Assembly: GCA_944358565.1 (NCBI GenBank)
Contig: CALVRK010000071.1
Coordinates: 1 to 5,592, forward strand
From: an uncultured Bacilli bacterium
GTDB lineage: Bacteria; Bacillota_I; Bacilli_A; RF39; UBA660
Direction of reading: 5' to 3'
Length of the DNA stretch: 5,592 nt
This document shows positions 1 through 5,527 of the stretch, in pieces. The first letter of the stretch is position 1; every line of letters begins with the position of its first letter. The position numbers and the translations under genes were made by a program. The notes beneath the pieces were generated by a model. The model worked only from the letters and a program-made list of their open reading frames with translations. It was not told where the DNA came from and made no database searches.

Positions 1-10
1 TCACATTATA

Positions 11-63
11 AAAGTGTGTTTGCTTTGAAATGAGAATTACTCATTTCTCTACTTACACACTTT
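11..63. repeat. Nested inverted repeat (two-stem hairpin) at transposase 3' end
   Basis: The outer arms AAAGTGTGT (11-19) and ACACACTTT (55-63) are perfectly complementary over 9 bp. Inside them GAAATGAG (27-34) and CTCATTTC (40-47) form a second perfect 8-bp stem around the loop AATTA. It begins four bases past the transposase stop codon. On the minus strand it is followed by TTTTATAATG, so it could act as a weak terminator for the leftward gene. It may also be the subterminal part of the ISL3 end or a small foreign palindrome at which the transposase was truncated. The structure is certain; the role is not. Confidence 0.6.
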
Positions 64-66
64 ATT

Positions 67-930
67 TTACACTCTCGTTTTTTTTGAAAATAAAATGTTT
101 TTAAATTCTTTTTCTAATTCAACAATCTTTTTTAGTTCTTCGTTCTGATTCAAATAAAATATAATATCTTGTTTCAAATTTTCATTTTTTATATCCTCTA
201 AATTGTAAAAAAACAATTTTTTAATTTTACTTCTTTTAAGATAAGTGATATTATTCTTGACCTCATTTCTTATACTTTTCATATGCATATTTAAAACTGT
301 CAATTTACCTTTATATCCGTTCTTTTTCATTTCTTCATAAATCTCTTTAGTCTTTTTACCATCTATAATACACTGCTTAATTAAGGAAATATAATTATCT
401 AAAATGCAATTACTATCTTTTACAGGTGGTTCATCTAACGATAAATAAAGATTTAATGTTACTCTTGAAATACCTAATTTTTTAGCTATAGAAGTTTTAG
501 TATGCTTATCTTGATATAACTGTTTAGCTTCTTTAATCAATTCCCATTTTCTATTAGCTGTATCAATTTTATCCTGTTGTCTTTTAGTTAAAACATCTTT
601 ATAACTTGAGTCTGTATCTTTATATAGTTTTATTCTATCACCAACAGTTCTTTTTAAATAATTACATAAATCATCAGTTAAATTTTTTAAGATATGAAAT
701 CTATCAACTATTTGTTTAGCATTAGGTAATGCTTCAGTAATAGCGTTTTTATAAGTTAAAGAAAAATCTCTAGTAACAGTTTCAACATTAGTAAAAAGTT
801 TTAAGATTTCTACTATATCGTCTTTTTCTCTAGAATTAATTATTTCTATTTTTTTATGTTGATCATTATCCATTATAATTGAATTATATATTTCACGTTT
901 TTTAGAAGAAAAATCGTCTATACTATGTTC
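67..930 (-). pseudogene. ISL3-family transposase, catalytic (C-terminal) part, truncated
   Basis: This is the DDE-type catalytic half of an ISL3 transposase, in the same frame as the N-terminal half at 937-1398 but cut from it by TGA (937-939) and TAA (931-933). Before the first ATG (871-873) the frame already reads the family signature IDDF (910-921), carrying the first catalytic Asp, so that ATG is not a true start, and no ribosome-binding site precedes it. Counting from that ATG, the second Asp is in VTRDFS (Asp36), followed by the hallmark DRFHILKNL (57-65). A second helix-turn-helix is visible near 127-144 (TSIAKKLGISRVTLNLYL), as in the longer ISL3 transposases. The protein stops at KKTRV. 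The usual remaining 80-100 residues are absent, including the NGLAEG-like motif with the catalytic Glu. This piece should be inactive. Confidence 0.85.
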
Positions 931-936
931 TTAGCA

Positions 937-1398
937 TCATAAGTTATATGAGTTTCTGTTTTTTTTTATAATTCTTAGAACTGTATTGCTTGACACATTT
1001 ATACCATCATCTTTTAAAGTTCTTACTACATCCATTGAATTATCTCTAAGACCTATACCATTAATATAATCAATTAATCTATTAGTTTTCACTGCTTTTG
1101 GGTTTACAAAGCTAAATCTTTCACTAAATGTTTTATGATTGCACTCGTGATTTGAACAAAAAAATTTTCTAGTAACTAATAGTAGTTTGACCTCTTTATT
1201 TTGTATTGGCAAATCACTTATAGTGCGTATATATTTACTGTGAATAGCATTAGATGAATGATTACAGAATGGGCACTCACTTTCATTCTTGTTAATTTCA
1301 CATGTAATATAAATTGTTTTTTCTATTTTTTTAGTTTCTGTTACTATTAAATTCTTATCTAAGTCTTTTAACAATTCTTCTATATCCACTTTTACCAC
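937..1398 (-). pseudogene. ISL3-family transposase, N-terminal DNA-binding part
   Basis: This is the DNA-binding half of the ISL3 transposase. A four-cysteine zinc ribbon is visible as CPFC (Cys42, Cys45) and CSNHEC (Cys81, Cys86), the usual N-terminal zinc finger of the family. A helix-turn-helix region follows at about 104-147 and ends in NTVLRIIKK. The first in-frame start is GTG at 1396-1398. A second GTG three codons later (1387-1389) is better placed, 8 bases behind AGAAG (1398-1402), and may be the real start. The reading frame ends at TGA (937-939). Skipping one T there restores the family-like stretch DAKNIV just before IDDF, so the stop comes from an indel and not from a natural end. 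A good promoter lies directly upstream, so a truncated zinc-finger/HTH protein could still be made; it might bind the element's ends. Confidence 0.8.
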
Positions 1399-1414
1399 TT
1401 CTCATTCTAATATA

Positions 1415-1443
1415 ATTGTATCATGCACTTTAATCCAATTCAA
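1415..1443 (-). promoter_or_regulatory. Sigma-70/A-type promoter of the ISL3 transposase
   Basis: On the minus strand TTGAAT (1438-1443) and TACAAT (1415-1420) are separated by exactly 17 bases, a close match to the vegetative -35/-10 consensus TTGACA/TATAAT. Transcription would begin near 1408, giving a leader of roughly 10-20 bases before the GTG start. Confidence 0.6.
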
Positions 1444-1504
1444 CTAACTCGGAGAAGAACCATTTTTCTTGACACACCCTTCTTAAATTAAAACAAAATG
1501 CCAA

Positions 1505-1632
1505 ATAAATTTTGATTAGCTTACCCCACGATAAGCTTTTTCTATCTCATATATAGGAATCTTAGACTTCTCAATATAGAGTATCGGATAATCGCCACCT
1601 TAATTATTTTATTTGTTTATCACAATTTATGA
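1505..1632 (-). ncRNA. Candidate omega-RNA / right-end region of the tnpB relic
   Basis: In TnpB systems the guide RNA (omega-RNA) overlaps the 3' end of tnpB and the right end of the element, and its guide is read from flanking DNA just past that end. This segment is in the right place. It contains a coding-like stretch of 27 codons (1519-1599, stop 1516-1518) in the same frame as tnpB, starting GGDYP and ending KAYRGVS. It is separated from the tnpB stop by three further in-frame stops. It ends with the stem AGCTTA/TAAGCT (1518-1537) and then AATCAA. No transcript can be shown from sequence, and the RNA assignment rests only on position and family knowledge. Confidence 0.3.
1518..1537 (-). 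repeat. Hairpin, candidate right-end hairpin of IS605-type relic
   Basis: AGCTTA (1518-1523) and TAAGCT (1532-1537) form a perfect 6-bp stem around the 8-base loop TCGTGGGG (minus strand). A short subterminal hairpin near the 3' end is the recognition structure expected in IS200/IS605 elements. It is one of the few G+C-richer spots in this stretch. Confidence 0.45.
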
Positions 1633-1797
1633 TTAAATGTATTGCTTTAAATATAACATGTATTTTTCTAAACCTTTAAACATTATATTAAATGATGCAT
1701 TATATATAAATCTTGAACATCCAAAAGTTTTATTAATTAACTCTTCTTGATTTTTATCTAGATAAAGTCTAAATACATAGCCTTTTAATATTGTCAT
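1633..1797 (-). pseudogene. tnpB: TnpB (IS200/IS605 OrfB) remnant: N-terminus fused to C-terminus
   Basis: The 54-residue frame starts MTILKGYVFRLY and includes FGCSRFIYN, the typical TnpB beginning. It then jumps straight to NASFNIMFKGLEKYM, which matches the usual end of TnpB (normally DRDxNASxNIMxEGL). Everything between, including the RuvC-like catalytic residues and the zinc finger of the roughly 370-residue family, is gone. The join falls on the shared codons TAT AAT (1699-1704), which suggests deletion between short repeats. The start at 1795-1797 is chosen because AGAAGGTG (1803-1810) sits at ideal distance and a promoter lies just upstream. The longer frame opening at 1944 is spurious, since it would run through the promoter and hairpins. 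It cannot be a nuclease. Confidence 0.8.
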
Positions 1798-1802
1798 TGC
1801 AT

Positions 1803-1810
1803 CACCTTCT
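1803..1810 (-). promoter_or_regulatory. Ribosome-binding site fixing the tnpB remnant start
   Basis: AGAAGGTG on the minus strand, with 7 bases between AGAAGG and the ATG at 1795-1797. It decides the start against the longer upstream frame. Confidence 0.7.
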
Positions 1811-1825
1811 ATCTTTGATGTATTC

Positions 1826-1854
1826 AATATACTACGAATAATTATATTTGTAAA
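1826..1854 (-). promoter_or_regulatory. Sigma-70/A-type promoter of the tnpB remnant
   Basis: On the minus strand TTTACA (1849-1854) and TATATT (1826-1831) are 17 bases apart. The predicted start of transcription, near 1819, leaves a short leader that contains the AGAAGGTG ribosome-binding site. The promoter lies inside the relic, so transcripts could run through the deleted gene into the right end. Confidence 0.6.
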
Positions 1855-1882
1855 TAGTTTTTTTCGAATGTTTGTTTGTTTT

Positions 1883-1900
1883 TTTGCTTTACAAAGCAAA
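1883..1900 (-). repeat. Hairpin, candidate left-end hairpin of IS605-type relic
   Basis: TTTGCTTT (1883-1890) and AAAGCAAA (1893-1900) are perfect complements with a two-base centre, in practice a 7-bp stem with a 4-base loop. It lies about 85 bases upstream of the tnpB start, a usual place for the left-end hairpin of IS200/IS605 elements. It has no T-tract pattern making it a better terminator than the one at 1913-1945. Confidence 0.4.
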
Positions 1901-1912
1901 TTCCTAGTATGT

Positions 1913-1945
1913 GAAAAATTGGAATTTGTAAATACAAATTCCAAT
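1913..1945 (-). terminator. Rho-independent terminator of the envelope operon
   Basis: ATTGGAATTTGTA (1918-1930) and its exact complement at 1933-1945 form a 13-bp perfect stem around a two-base centre. On the minus strand it is followed at once by TTTTTCAC. It lies 68 bases past the stop codon of the C39-like peptidase gene, with no gene between. The stem is A+T-rich, so strength is uncertain, but the T-run on one side only gives the direction. Confidence 0.7.
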
Positions 1946-2013
1946 CAAATAAATACAGTTCAACATTTAAAACAAATACTATTACTAATATTATTAATAT
2001 CACAAAAATATTA

Positions 2014-4086
2014 TCATAAAATACTTTCTCCTAAATTAGTTGCACTACTAACTCTTTTACCAGACCATTCCATATGCCAACCGTTAGTACCTGGATTACT
2101 ACCACCATAAGTATTATAGAAAGCAACATGAGAAACTTCAAATTCAATAATATTTTGTCCGTTGTTATGGCCCCATTCATTGGCAGGATTACTATCCCAT
2201 GCAACAACTTCTTGTGATTTTACATCAGCAATAATACAAGGAATTTTTGTCCCATCATCTAAGAAAAAATCAACTTTATCTCCAACATCTCCAAACTTCT
2301 TTGTACATGCAATTAAATATCTACCATCTAAAACCGCAATTCCATCATCCCACTGTGAACCGGCTTCAGCCCATAAATCATACACCTCTCCCTGTTTATA
2401 AGCCCAATTCCAATCATTATATACAGTAACTGTATAACCACCTTTTCCAAATTCTTCAGGTATTGTTATATTTCCAGACGTAACTCCATCATCACAATTA
2501 TCACCACCAGAAACAGTAGGAGACGAAGTATTACCAGTACTTCCAAATAACACATCAGTAGCATGAAATGCGTTATAACTTTCCAAAGAAGCTCCTTTAT
2601 ATGCTTTACTAAGTTCTACTATACCGTCACCATCTGCAAGCGGTGATGGATCAAAAACATAAACTTTACCATTTTCTATATGATCAACAGCTACCCAATG
2701 ACCTAAATTCAAATACAAAATAATAAATTGTTGATACTTTCCATCATACGGAGTATTCAATATATCTTCTAATACCTCAGCAGCATTATTTACATTAACT
2801 GAAACTCCTTGAGCATGCATCGTAAAATTGGGTGCAATAGTATTCCAACTATTCCAATATAAAGCACTATATGTAAAACTAGCATTCTTAACAAATACAC
2901 CTGGATCCAAATTAGAAACTGTAAGTGCCGTACCAGATTTAGCAATCAAATAAGTCATTGAAGTTGCAGTACAACCAGCTTCTCCAACTGTCAGCCCACC
3001 AGCACCTAACGTCAAACTACCCCATCTAGGATCTGTCTGCTTCCAATTAACCATATCACCACTACCGGCGGTACCAACATATATACAATTATCATTATTA
3101 TTTCGAAACTTTTCAGCAATACCAATAATTTGTTCAGCAACAATATCCTTCTTACCTTGGTATTGCGCTATTCCTATTTCAGTACTCAAATCAGGATTTT
3201 TTACATGATCGTAAGTCCCTCCAATAAATCCATTTTGACAAATATTGGACATTATATAATAACGACTAAGTTTTCCCGCCATAGCATTTTTTTCAACCCC
3301 AAAACCATTTTCATTTATTGAAAATCCAGGATTAAACCATGATAACGACATATCTGCCACTGTACCAACTGTACAAAAAATTCCATTCATTGCCACAGCT
3401 GCGAAGTTTTGTAATGGATCGTTTTTATCAAACATATTGCCGACAAGTCCATCACCTGCCAAAGCCTGTTTATAATTCTCATCACTATAAGTCCCAGTCC
3501 ATCCACTTGAATCGAGCATTACAATCATAGCCGCTATTAACAAATCAATCGCCTGTGGCTTTTTTATACTATTTTCTAAAGTACTATCCCCAGTATCACT
3601 TAATTTATCAGCATATTTTTCAATAACTTTTTCTAAAACACAATCTGTATCATATTTTTCACCGTTCTCATCAGTGCCACCAGAAATTAAACATTCTGCA
3701 CCAGATACAATCGCATCGCCAAGCGTTGTTATAGACTGACCCACATTATCTATCAAATTAGTAATATCCTTAGAAAACTTACTCAAAGTATCTTTATACT
3801 CTTCAGAATCAAAATTAGGATCATAACTTTCTTCAATATAGTCAGTTAAAGTACCTCTGTGTACTAAAGTTGCATACAAAGCAGCTTCATCAGTTTGTTT
3901 AGGAAAAATACTATGAATTAAATGTATTTTTTCAAATAATTGTCTTTCTTTCCTATTACCAACCGTTTCTTCATCAAGATAATCTGCAAATACGCTACTC
4001 ATATTTACAAATATAACTAATAAAATTATAGACAAAAAAGAAATTTTCTTTATCCTTTTTTTTAAAAAATTAGAAATTCTTTTCAT
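2014..4086 (-). CDS. Secreted C39-like cysteine peptidase with extra C-terminal beta-domain
   Basis: This is a 690-residue exported protein. Residues 1-34 form a signal peptide: a Lys/Arg-rich start, a hydrophobic core at about 16-28 and a likely cut after VFA. Residues 35-340 are unrecognised and contain several cysteines (132, 149, 238, 283). A peptidase C39-like domain follows at about 345-515. WKQTDPRWG is its usual entry motif with the oxyanion Gln350, the nucleophile is probably Cys372 in GEAGCTATSM, and GHWVAVD (His463) with VFDP (Asp479) completes the triad. After a Gly/Ser linker (about 516-545) comes a beta-rich domain (about 550-660) with GIAVLDGRYLIAC, DDGTKIPCIIAD and WGHNNGQNIIEF, reminiscent of double-psi barrels such as 3D or RlpA-like domains. 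The ATG is preceded by GGTGGTGAT and lies 15 bases after the lipoprotein gene. The likely role is wall or surface-protein cleavage, perhaps during conjugation; the substrate is unknown. Confidence 0.82.
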   Translation of the reverse strand: MKRISNFLKKRIKKISFLSIILLVIFVNMSSVFADYLDEETVGNRKERQLFEKIHLIHSIFPKQTDEAALYATLVHRGTLTDYIEESYDPNFDSEEYKDTLSKFSKDITNLIDNVGQSITTLGDAIVSGAECLISGGTDENGEKYDTDCVLEKVIEKYADKLSDTGDSTLENSIKKPQAIDLLIAAMIVMLDSSGWTGTYSDENYKQALAGDGLVGNMFDKNDPLQNFAAVAMNGIFCTVGTVADMSLSWFNPGFSINENGFGVEKNAMAGKLSRYYIMSNICQNGFIGGTYDHVKNPDLSTEIGIAQYQGKKDIVAEQIIGIAEKFRNNNDNCIYVGTAGSGDMVNWKQTDPRWGSLTLGAGGLTVGEAGCTATSMTYLIAKSGTALTVSNLDPGVFVKNASFTYSALYWNSWNTIAPNFTMHAQGVSVNVNNAAEVLEDILNTPYDGKYQQFIILYLNLGHWVAVDHIENGKVYVFDPSPLADGDGIVELSKAYKGASLESYNAFHATDVLFGSTGNTSSPTVSGGDNCDDGVTSGNITIPEEFGKGGYTVTVYNDWNWAYKQGEVYDLWAEAGSQWDDGIAVLDGRYLIACTKKFGDVGDKVDFFLDDGTKIPCIIADVKSQEVVAWDSNPANEWGHNNGQNIIEFEVSHVAFYNTYGGSNPGTNGWHMEWSGKRVSSATNLGESIL

Positions 4087-4101
4087 CTAATCACCACCAA
4101 A

Positions 4102-4779
4102 TCAAATGTTATTGTTTCTCTTTGCCTTACGTTTAACAAAAACAACTATAATTAATGCTACCAAAATAATAACAATTGCAATAATAAAAAATAAATTAGA
4201 AGCTTCGTTTTGAAATTTTACATCCTCTATTTGAAAAGCTTTTTCAAGTATTATTTCAATTGGTTTATTTTCATAATTACTATTATTTATTCTCCAAGTA
4301 TAAGTGTTAGCATTAACCTCATCAGCATTATTATTTAGTACCTTTAACTTAGTTGTAATATTGATTTGTACACTATCAGCTTTAAGCCCATCGTCACCTT
4401 GAAAACACATAAATCTATTACCACTAGATAATATAATCCGTTTATCATCACTTTGAATATTAAAATCTGGATAACAATTACTCAAAAAATAACTGTGCCT
4501 AAATGTATCCACATTATGTTGATAATGATAAATCAAATCATAATAATTACCATTATCCTCAATTTTAGTCTCATAATAATCATCCGATTTAGAATCGTTA
4601 GTGATTGGTGTCTTACTTTTCGAATAAATAGAAATATCATTATAAGTATTTTCACTTTTCAAAAACGACATACTAACTAGTTCATCATAACTATCATTAT
4701 CGATTGTTAAATCATATTTAATATCACAACCTGTTACTAAAAAAAAACATAAAACAAATAAAATTATTTTTTTTCTCAT
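4102..4779 (-). CDS. Predicted lipoprotein with C-terminal transmembrane helix, function unknown
   Basis: The 225-residue product begins with a lipoprotein signal, MRKKIILFVLCFF followed by the lipobox LVTGC; Cys18 would be lipidated by Lgt and freed by signal peptidase II. An extracellular part (about 19-194) has KYDLTIDNDS near its start and ends in TYTWRINNSNYENKPIEI before a second membrane segment (about 196-216), then a basic tail KRKAKR that should face the cytoplasm. This layout (lipobox, beta-rich domain, closing helix) resembles the LppM/DUF3153-type lipoproteins; that match is from memory of the pattern. A frame extended to 4815 exists, but the start at 4777-4779 is preferred: AGAAGG lies 9 bases upstream, and a true lipoprotein signal then begins the protein. 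It sits between two peptidase genes in one operon, which suggests a role at the same surface complex. Confidence 0.78.
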   Translation of the reverse strand: MRKKIILFVLCFFLVTGCDIKYDLTIDNDSYDELVSMSFLKSENTYNDISIYSKSKTPITNDSKSDDYYETKIEDNGNYYDLIYHYQHNVDTFRHSYFLSNCYPDFNIQSDDKRIILSSGNRFMCFQGDDGLKADSVQINITTKLKVLNNNADEVNANTYTWRINNSNYENKPIEIILEKAFQIEDVKFQNEASNLFFIIAIVIILVALIIVVFVKRKAKRNNNI

Positions 4780-4784
4780 AACGT

Positions 4785-5495
4785 TCATCCTTCTTTTCGA
4801 TAATAAGCTTCCCATCCGCCATCATCTTGATTTACTAAAATCTCAGATCCAGTTTGATCGCCAGACGCGCCACAAATACCACCATTTTCACTCATAGATG
4901 CTTCAACAACTTGACCTTCACCAACATATATTGCTGTATGTTGACGCATACTATTATGCACTAATAAAATGTCGCCTGGCTCTAATTCACTCTCAACATA
5001 ATTATGTCTTTTAAAACCAGCTTTAGTCAAAATACTATCCATAGCACCAGTCGCAAAAGGATAACTTCCTAATTGTTCTTCAGTATAACCTGTATTTAAT
5101 AAAGAATAGTATACCAAACTAGAGCAATCATAATCCGGTCCAGTTCTAGCACACTGGCTATAACCATGCGTATCATCATTAGCAATATCTACAGCCCACT
5201 GTACATATGCAATATCACCAGTATAACTTCCACCACTATTATTACTAGCATCATCTCCATATTCAGCATCATAAAGCACTTGGGGAATCGTTATAACTAA
5301 AATAAAAACAACGAAAATATATATAAAAATAGGAGCTCCCAAAAGTATTGGTATTTTAAATATTTGAAAAAAAGATTTTACTTCTTCATCATTTGAATTA
5401 GAAGTGGCAGACTTTACCGCTTTTGCTGTTTTTACTGCTTTAGTTCCCTTTGAAATTGCATTCTTAGCTTTAAGTAACACGGCAGGTAAAGCCAT
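4785..5495 (-). CDS. Membrane-anchored NlpC/P60-family peptidoglycan endopeptidase
   Basis: The protein has 236 residues. A Lys-rich cytoplasmic start (1-47) is followed by one transmembrane helix (about 48-71) and a short linker rich in Asn, Ser and Gly. An NlpC/P60 cysteine peptidase domain spans about 93-232. The nucleophile is Cys124 in DYDCSSLVYYSL, the base is His186 in RQHTAIYVG, and the usual third polar position falls at Glu198 in VVEAS. PGDILLVH (173-180) and GDQTGSEI (212-219) are further family-like motifs. It should face the wall as a type II membrane protein and cut stem-peptide bonds, typically D-gamma-glutamyl-diamino acid. Single-helix NlpC/P60 or CHAP enzymes of this shape are common in conjugation modules (compare Tn916 Orf14/CwlT), though this one lacks a lysozyme domain. 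The ATG is preceded by GGAGGT at 6 bases. It is the first gene of the operon seen here; the lipoprotein gene starts 5 bases after its stop. Confidence 0.85.
   Translation of the reverse strand: MALPAVLLKAKNAISKGTKAVKTAKAVKSATSNSNDEEVKSFFQIFKIPILLGAPIFIYIFVVFILVITIPQVLYDAEYGDDASNNSGGSYTGDIAYVQWAVDIANDDTHGYSQCARTGPDYDCSSLVYYSLLNTGYTEEQLGSYPFATGAMDSILTKAGFKRHNYVESELEPGDILLVHNSMRQHTAIYVGEGQVVEASMSENGGICGASGDQTGSEILVNQDDGGWEAYYRKEG
4789..4794 (-). promoter_or_regulatory. Ribosome-binding site fixing the lipoprotein start
   Basis: AGAAGG on the minus strand lies inside the last codons of the upstream peptidase gene. It is 9 bases from the ATG at 4777-4779, touches the alternative ATG at 4786-4788 (too close to use), and lies downstream of the ATG at 4815. 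It therefore selects the start that gives a proper lipoprotein signal. Confidence 0.7.
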
Positions 5496-5501
5496 AATAC
5501 C

Positions 5502-5507
5502 ACCTCC
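5502..5507 (-). promoter_or_regulatory. Ribosome-binding site of the NlpC/P60 gene
   Basis: GGAGGT, a perfect core Shine-Dalgarno, with 6 bases to the ATG at 5493-5495. It directly follows the small hairpin at 5510-5524, so access to it could depend on leader folding. Confidence 0.8.
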
Positions 5508-5509
5508 AC

Positions 5510-5524
5510 TTCATTTTTAATGAA
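5510..5524 (-). repeat. Small A+T-rich hairpin next to the ribosome-binding site
   Basis: TTCATT (5510-5515) and AATGAA (5519-5524) form a 6-bp stem with a 3-base loop. It ends 2 bases before GGAGGT. It is weak because it has only one G-C pair; a regulatory role is possible but not shown. Confidence 0.4.
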
Positions 5525-5527
5525 ACT

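Larger units (their letters stand above)
10..1481 (-). mobile_element. Degenerate ISL3-family insertion sequence (ends tentative)
   Basis: The body is defined by a broken ISL3-type transposase reading leftwards, with its own promoter at 1415-1443. The proposed ends are 10-19 on the plus strand and 1472-1481 on the minus strand. Read inward they are AAAAGTGTGT and AAGGGTGTGT, 8 of 10 identical, and both are followed within about 8 bases by an A-rich AAATG stretch. ISL3 elements usually carry imperfect terminal inverted repeats of this kind and make 8-bp target duplications. I see no matching 8-bp duplication outside these ends, so the limits are inference. The ends lie about 1.47 kb apart, short for a member with the long transposase seen here, which agrees with the missing 3' part of the gene. 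The identity of the element is firm; its boundaries are not. Confidence 0.55.
1505..1900 (-). mobile_element. Internally deleted IS200/IS605-type (tnpB-only) element relic
   Basis: The relic consists of a candidate left-end hairpin (1883-1900), a promoter (1826-1854), the two termini of a tnpB gene (1633-1797), an in-frame tail coding stretch (1516-1599) and a candidate right-end hairpin (1518-1537) followed by AATCAA. This is the order of an IS200/IS605 or IS1341-type element that carries tnpB and no tnpA. About 1 kb of the centre is missing. Such elements have subterminal hairpins in place of terminal inverted repeats and make no target duplication, so the exact ends cannot be read from a single copy; the limits given are approximate. 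Non-autonomous derivatives with both ends kept can still be moved by a TnpA acting in trans. Confidence 0.55.

Noticed and set aside
937..939. TGA read as tryptophan (mycoplasma code)
   Set aside because: Tryptophan is encoded by TGG in the envelope genes, all three of those genes end in TGA at sensible places, and a TAA follows two codons later in the transposase anyway.
918..942. Programmed frameshifting in the ISL3 transposase
   Set aside because: It would require a +1 shift at TTA-TGA and a -1 shift about 20 bases later, with no slippery run or stimulatory structure, and the gene also lacks its catalytic C-terminus.
1469..1474. TTGACA on the plus strand as a promoter
   Set aside because: No -10 box occurs at 16-18 bases, and no plus-strand gene follows.
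1798..1944. Long upstream extension of the tnpB remnant frame to an ATG at 1944
   Set aside because: It would translate through the 1826-1854 promoter and the hairpins, has no ribosome-binding site, and the added residues do not look like TnpB; the start at 1797 has a good AGAAGGTG.
1986..2013. TAATATT/AATATTA inverted repeat as a terminator
   Set aside because: It has only 7 A+T pairs with a long loop; it is chance-level in such AT-rich DNA, and the 1913-1945 stem is far better.
1868..4680. Plus-strand open frames at 1868-2110, 2162-2401, 2247-2429, 3130-3321, 3339-3530 and 4453-4680
   Set aside because: They lie opposite convincing minus-strand genes or, for the first, opposite the terminator and the end of the peptidase gene; they have low-complexity composition, no ribosome-binding sites and no recognisable domains.
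4780..4815. ATG at 4815 or 4786-4788 as start of the lipoprotein
   Set aside because: The first overlaps the peptidase gene by 31 bases and places extra residues before the signal sequence; the second touches the AGAAGG site. The ATG at 4777-4779 has correct spacing and gives a normal lipoprotein signal.
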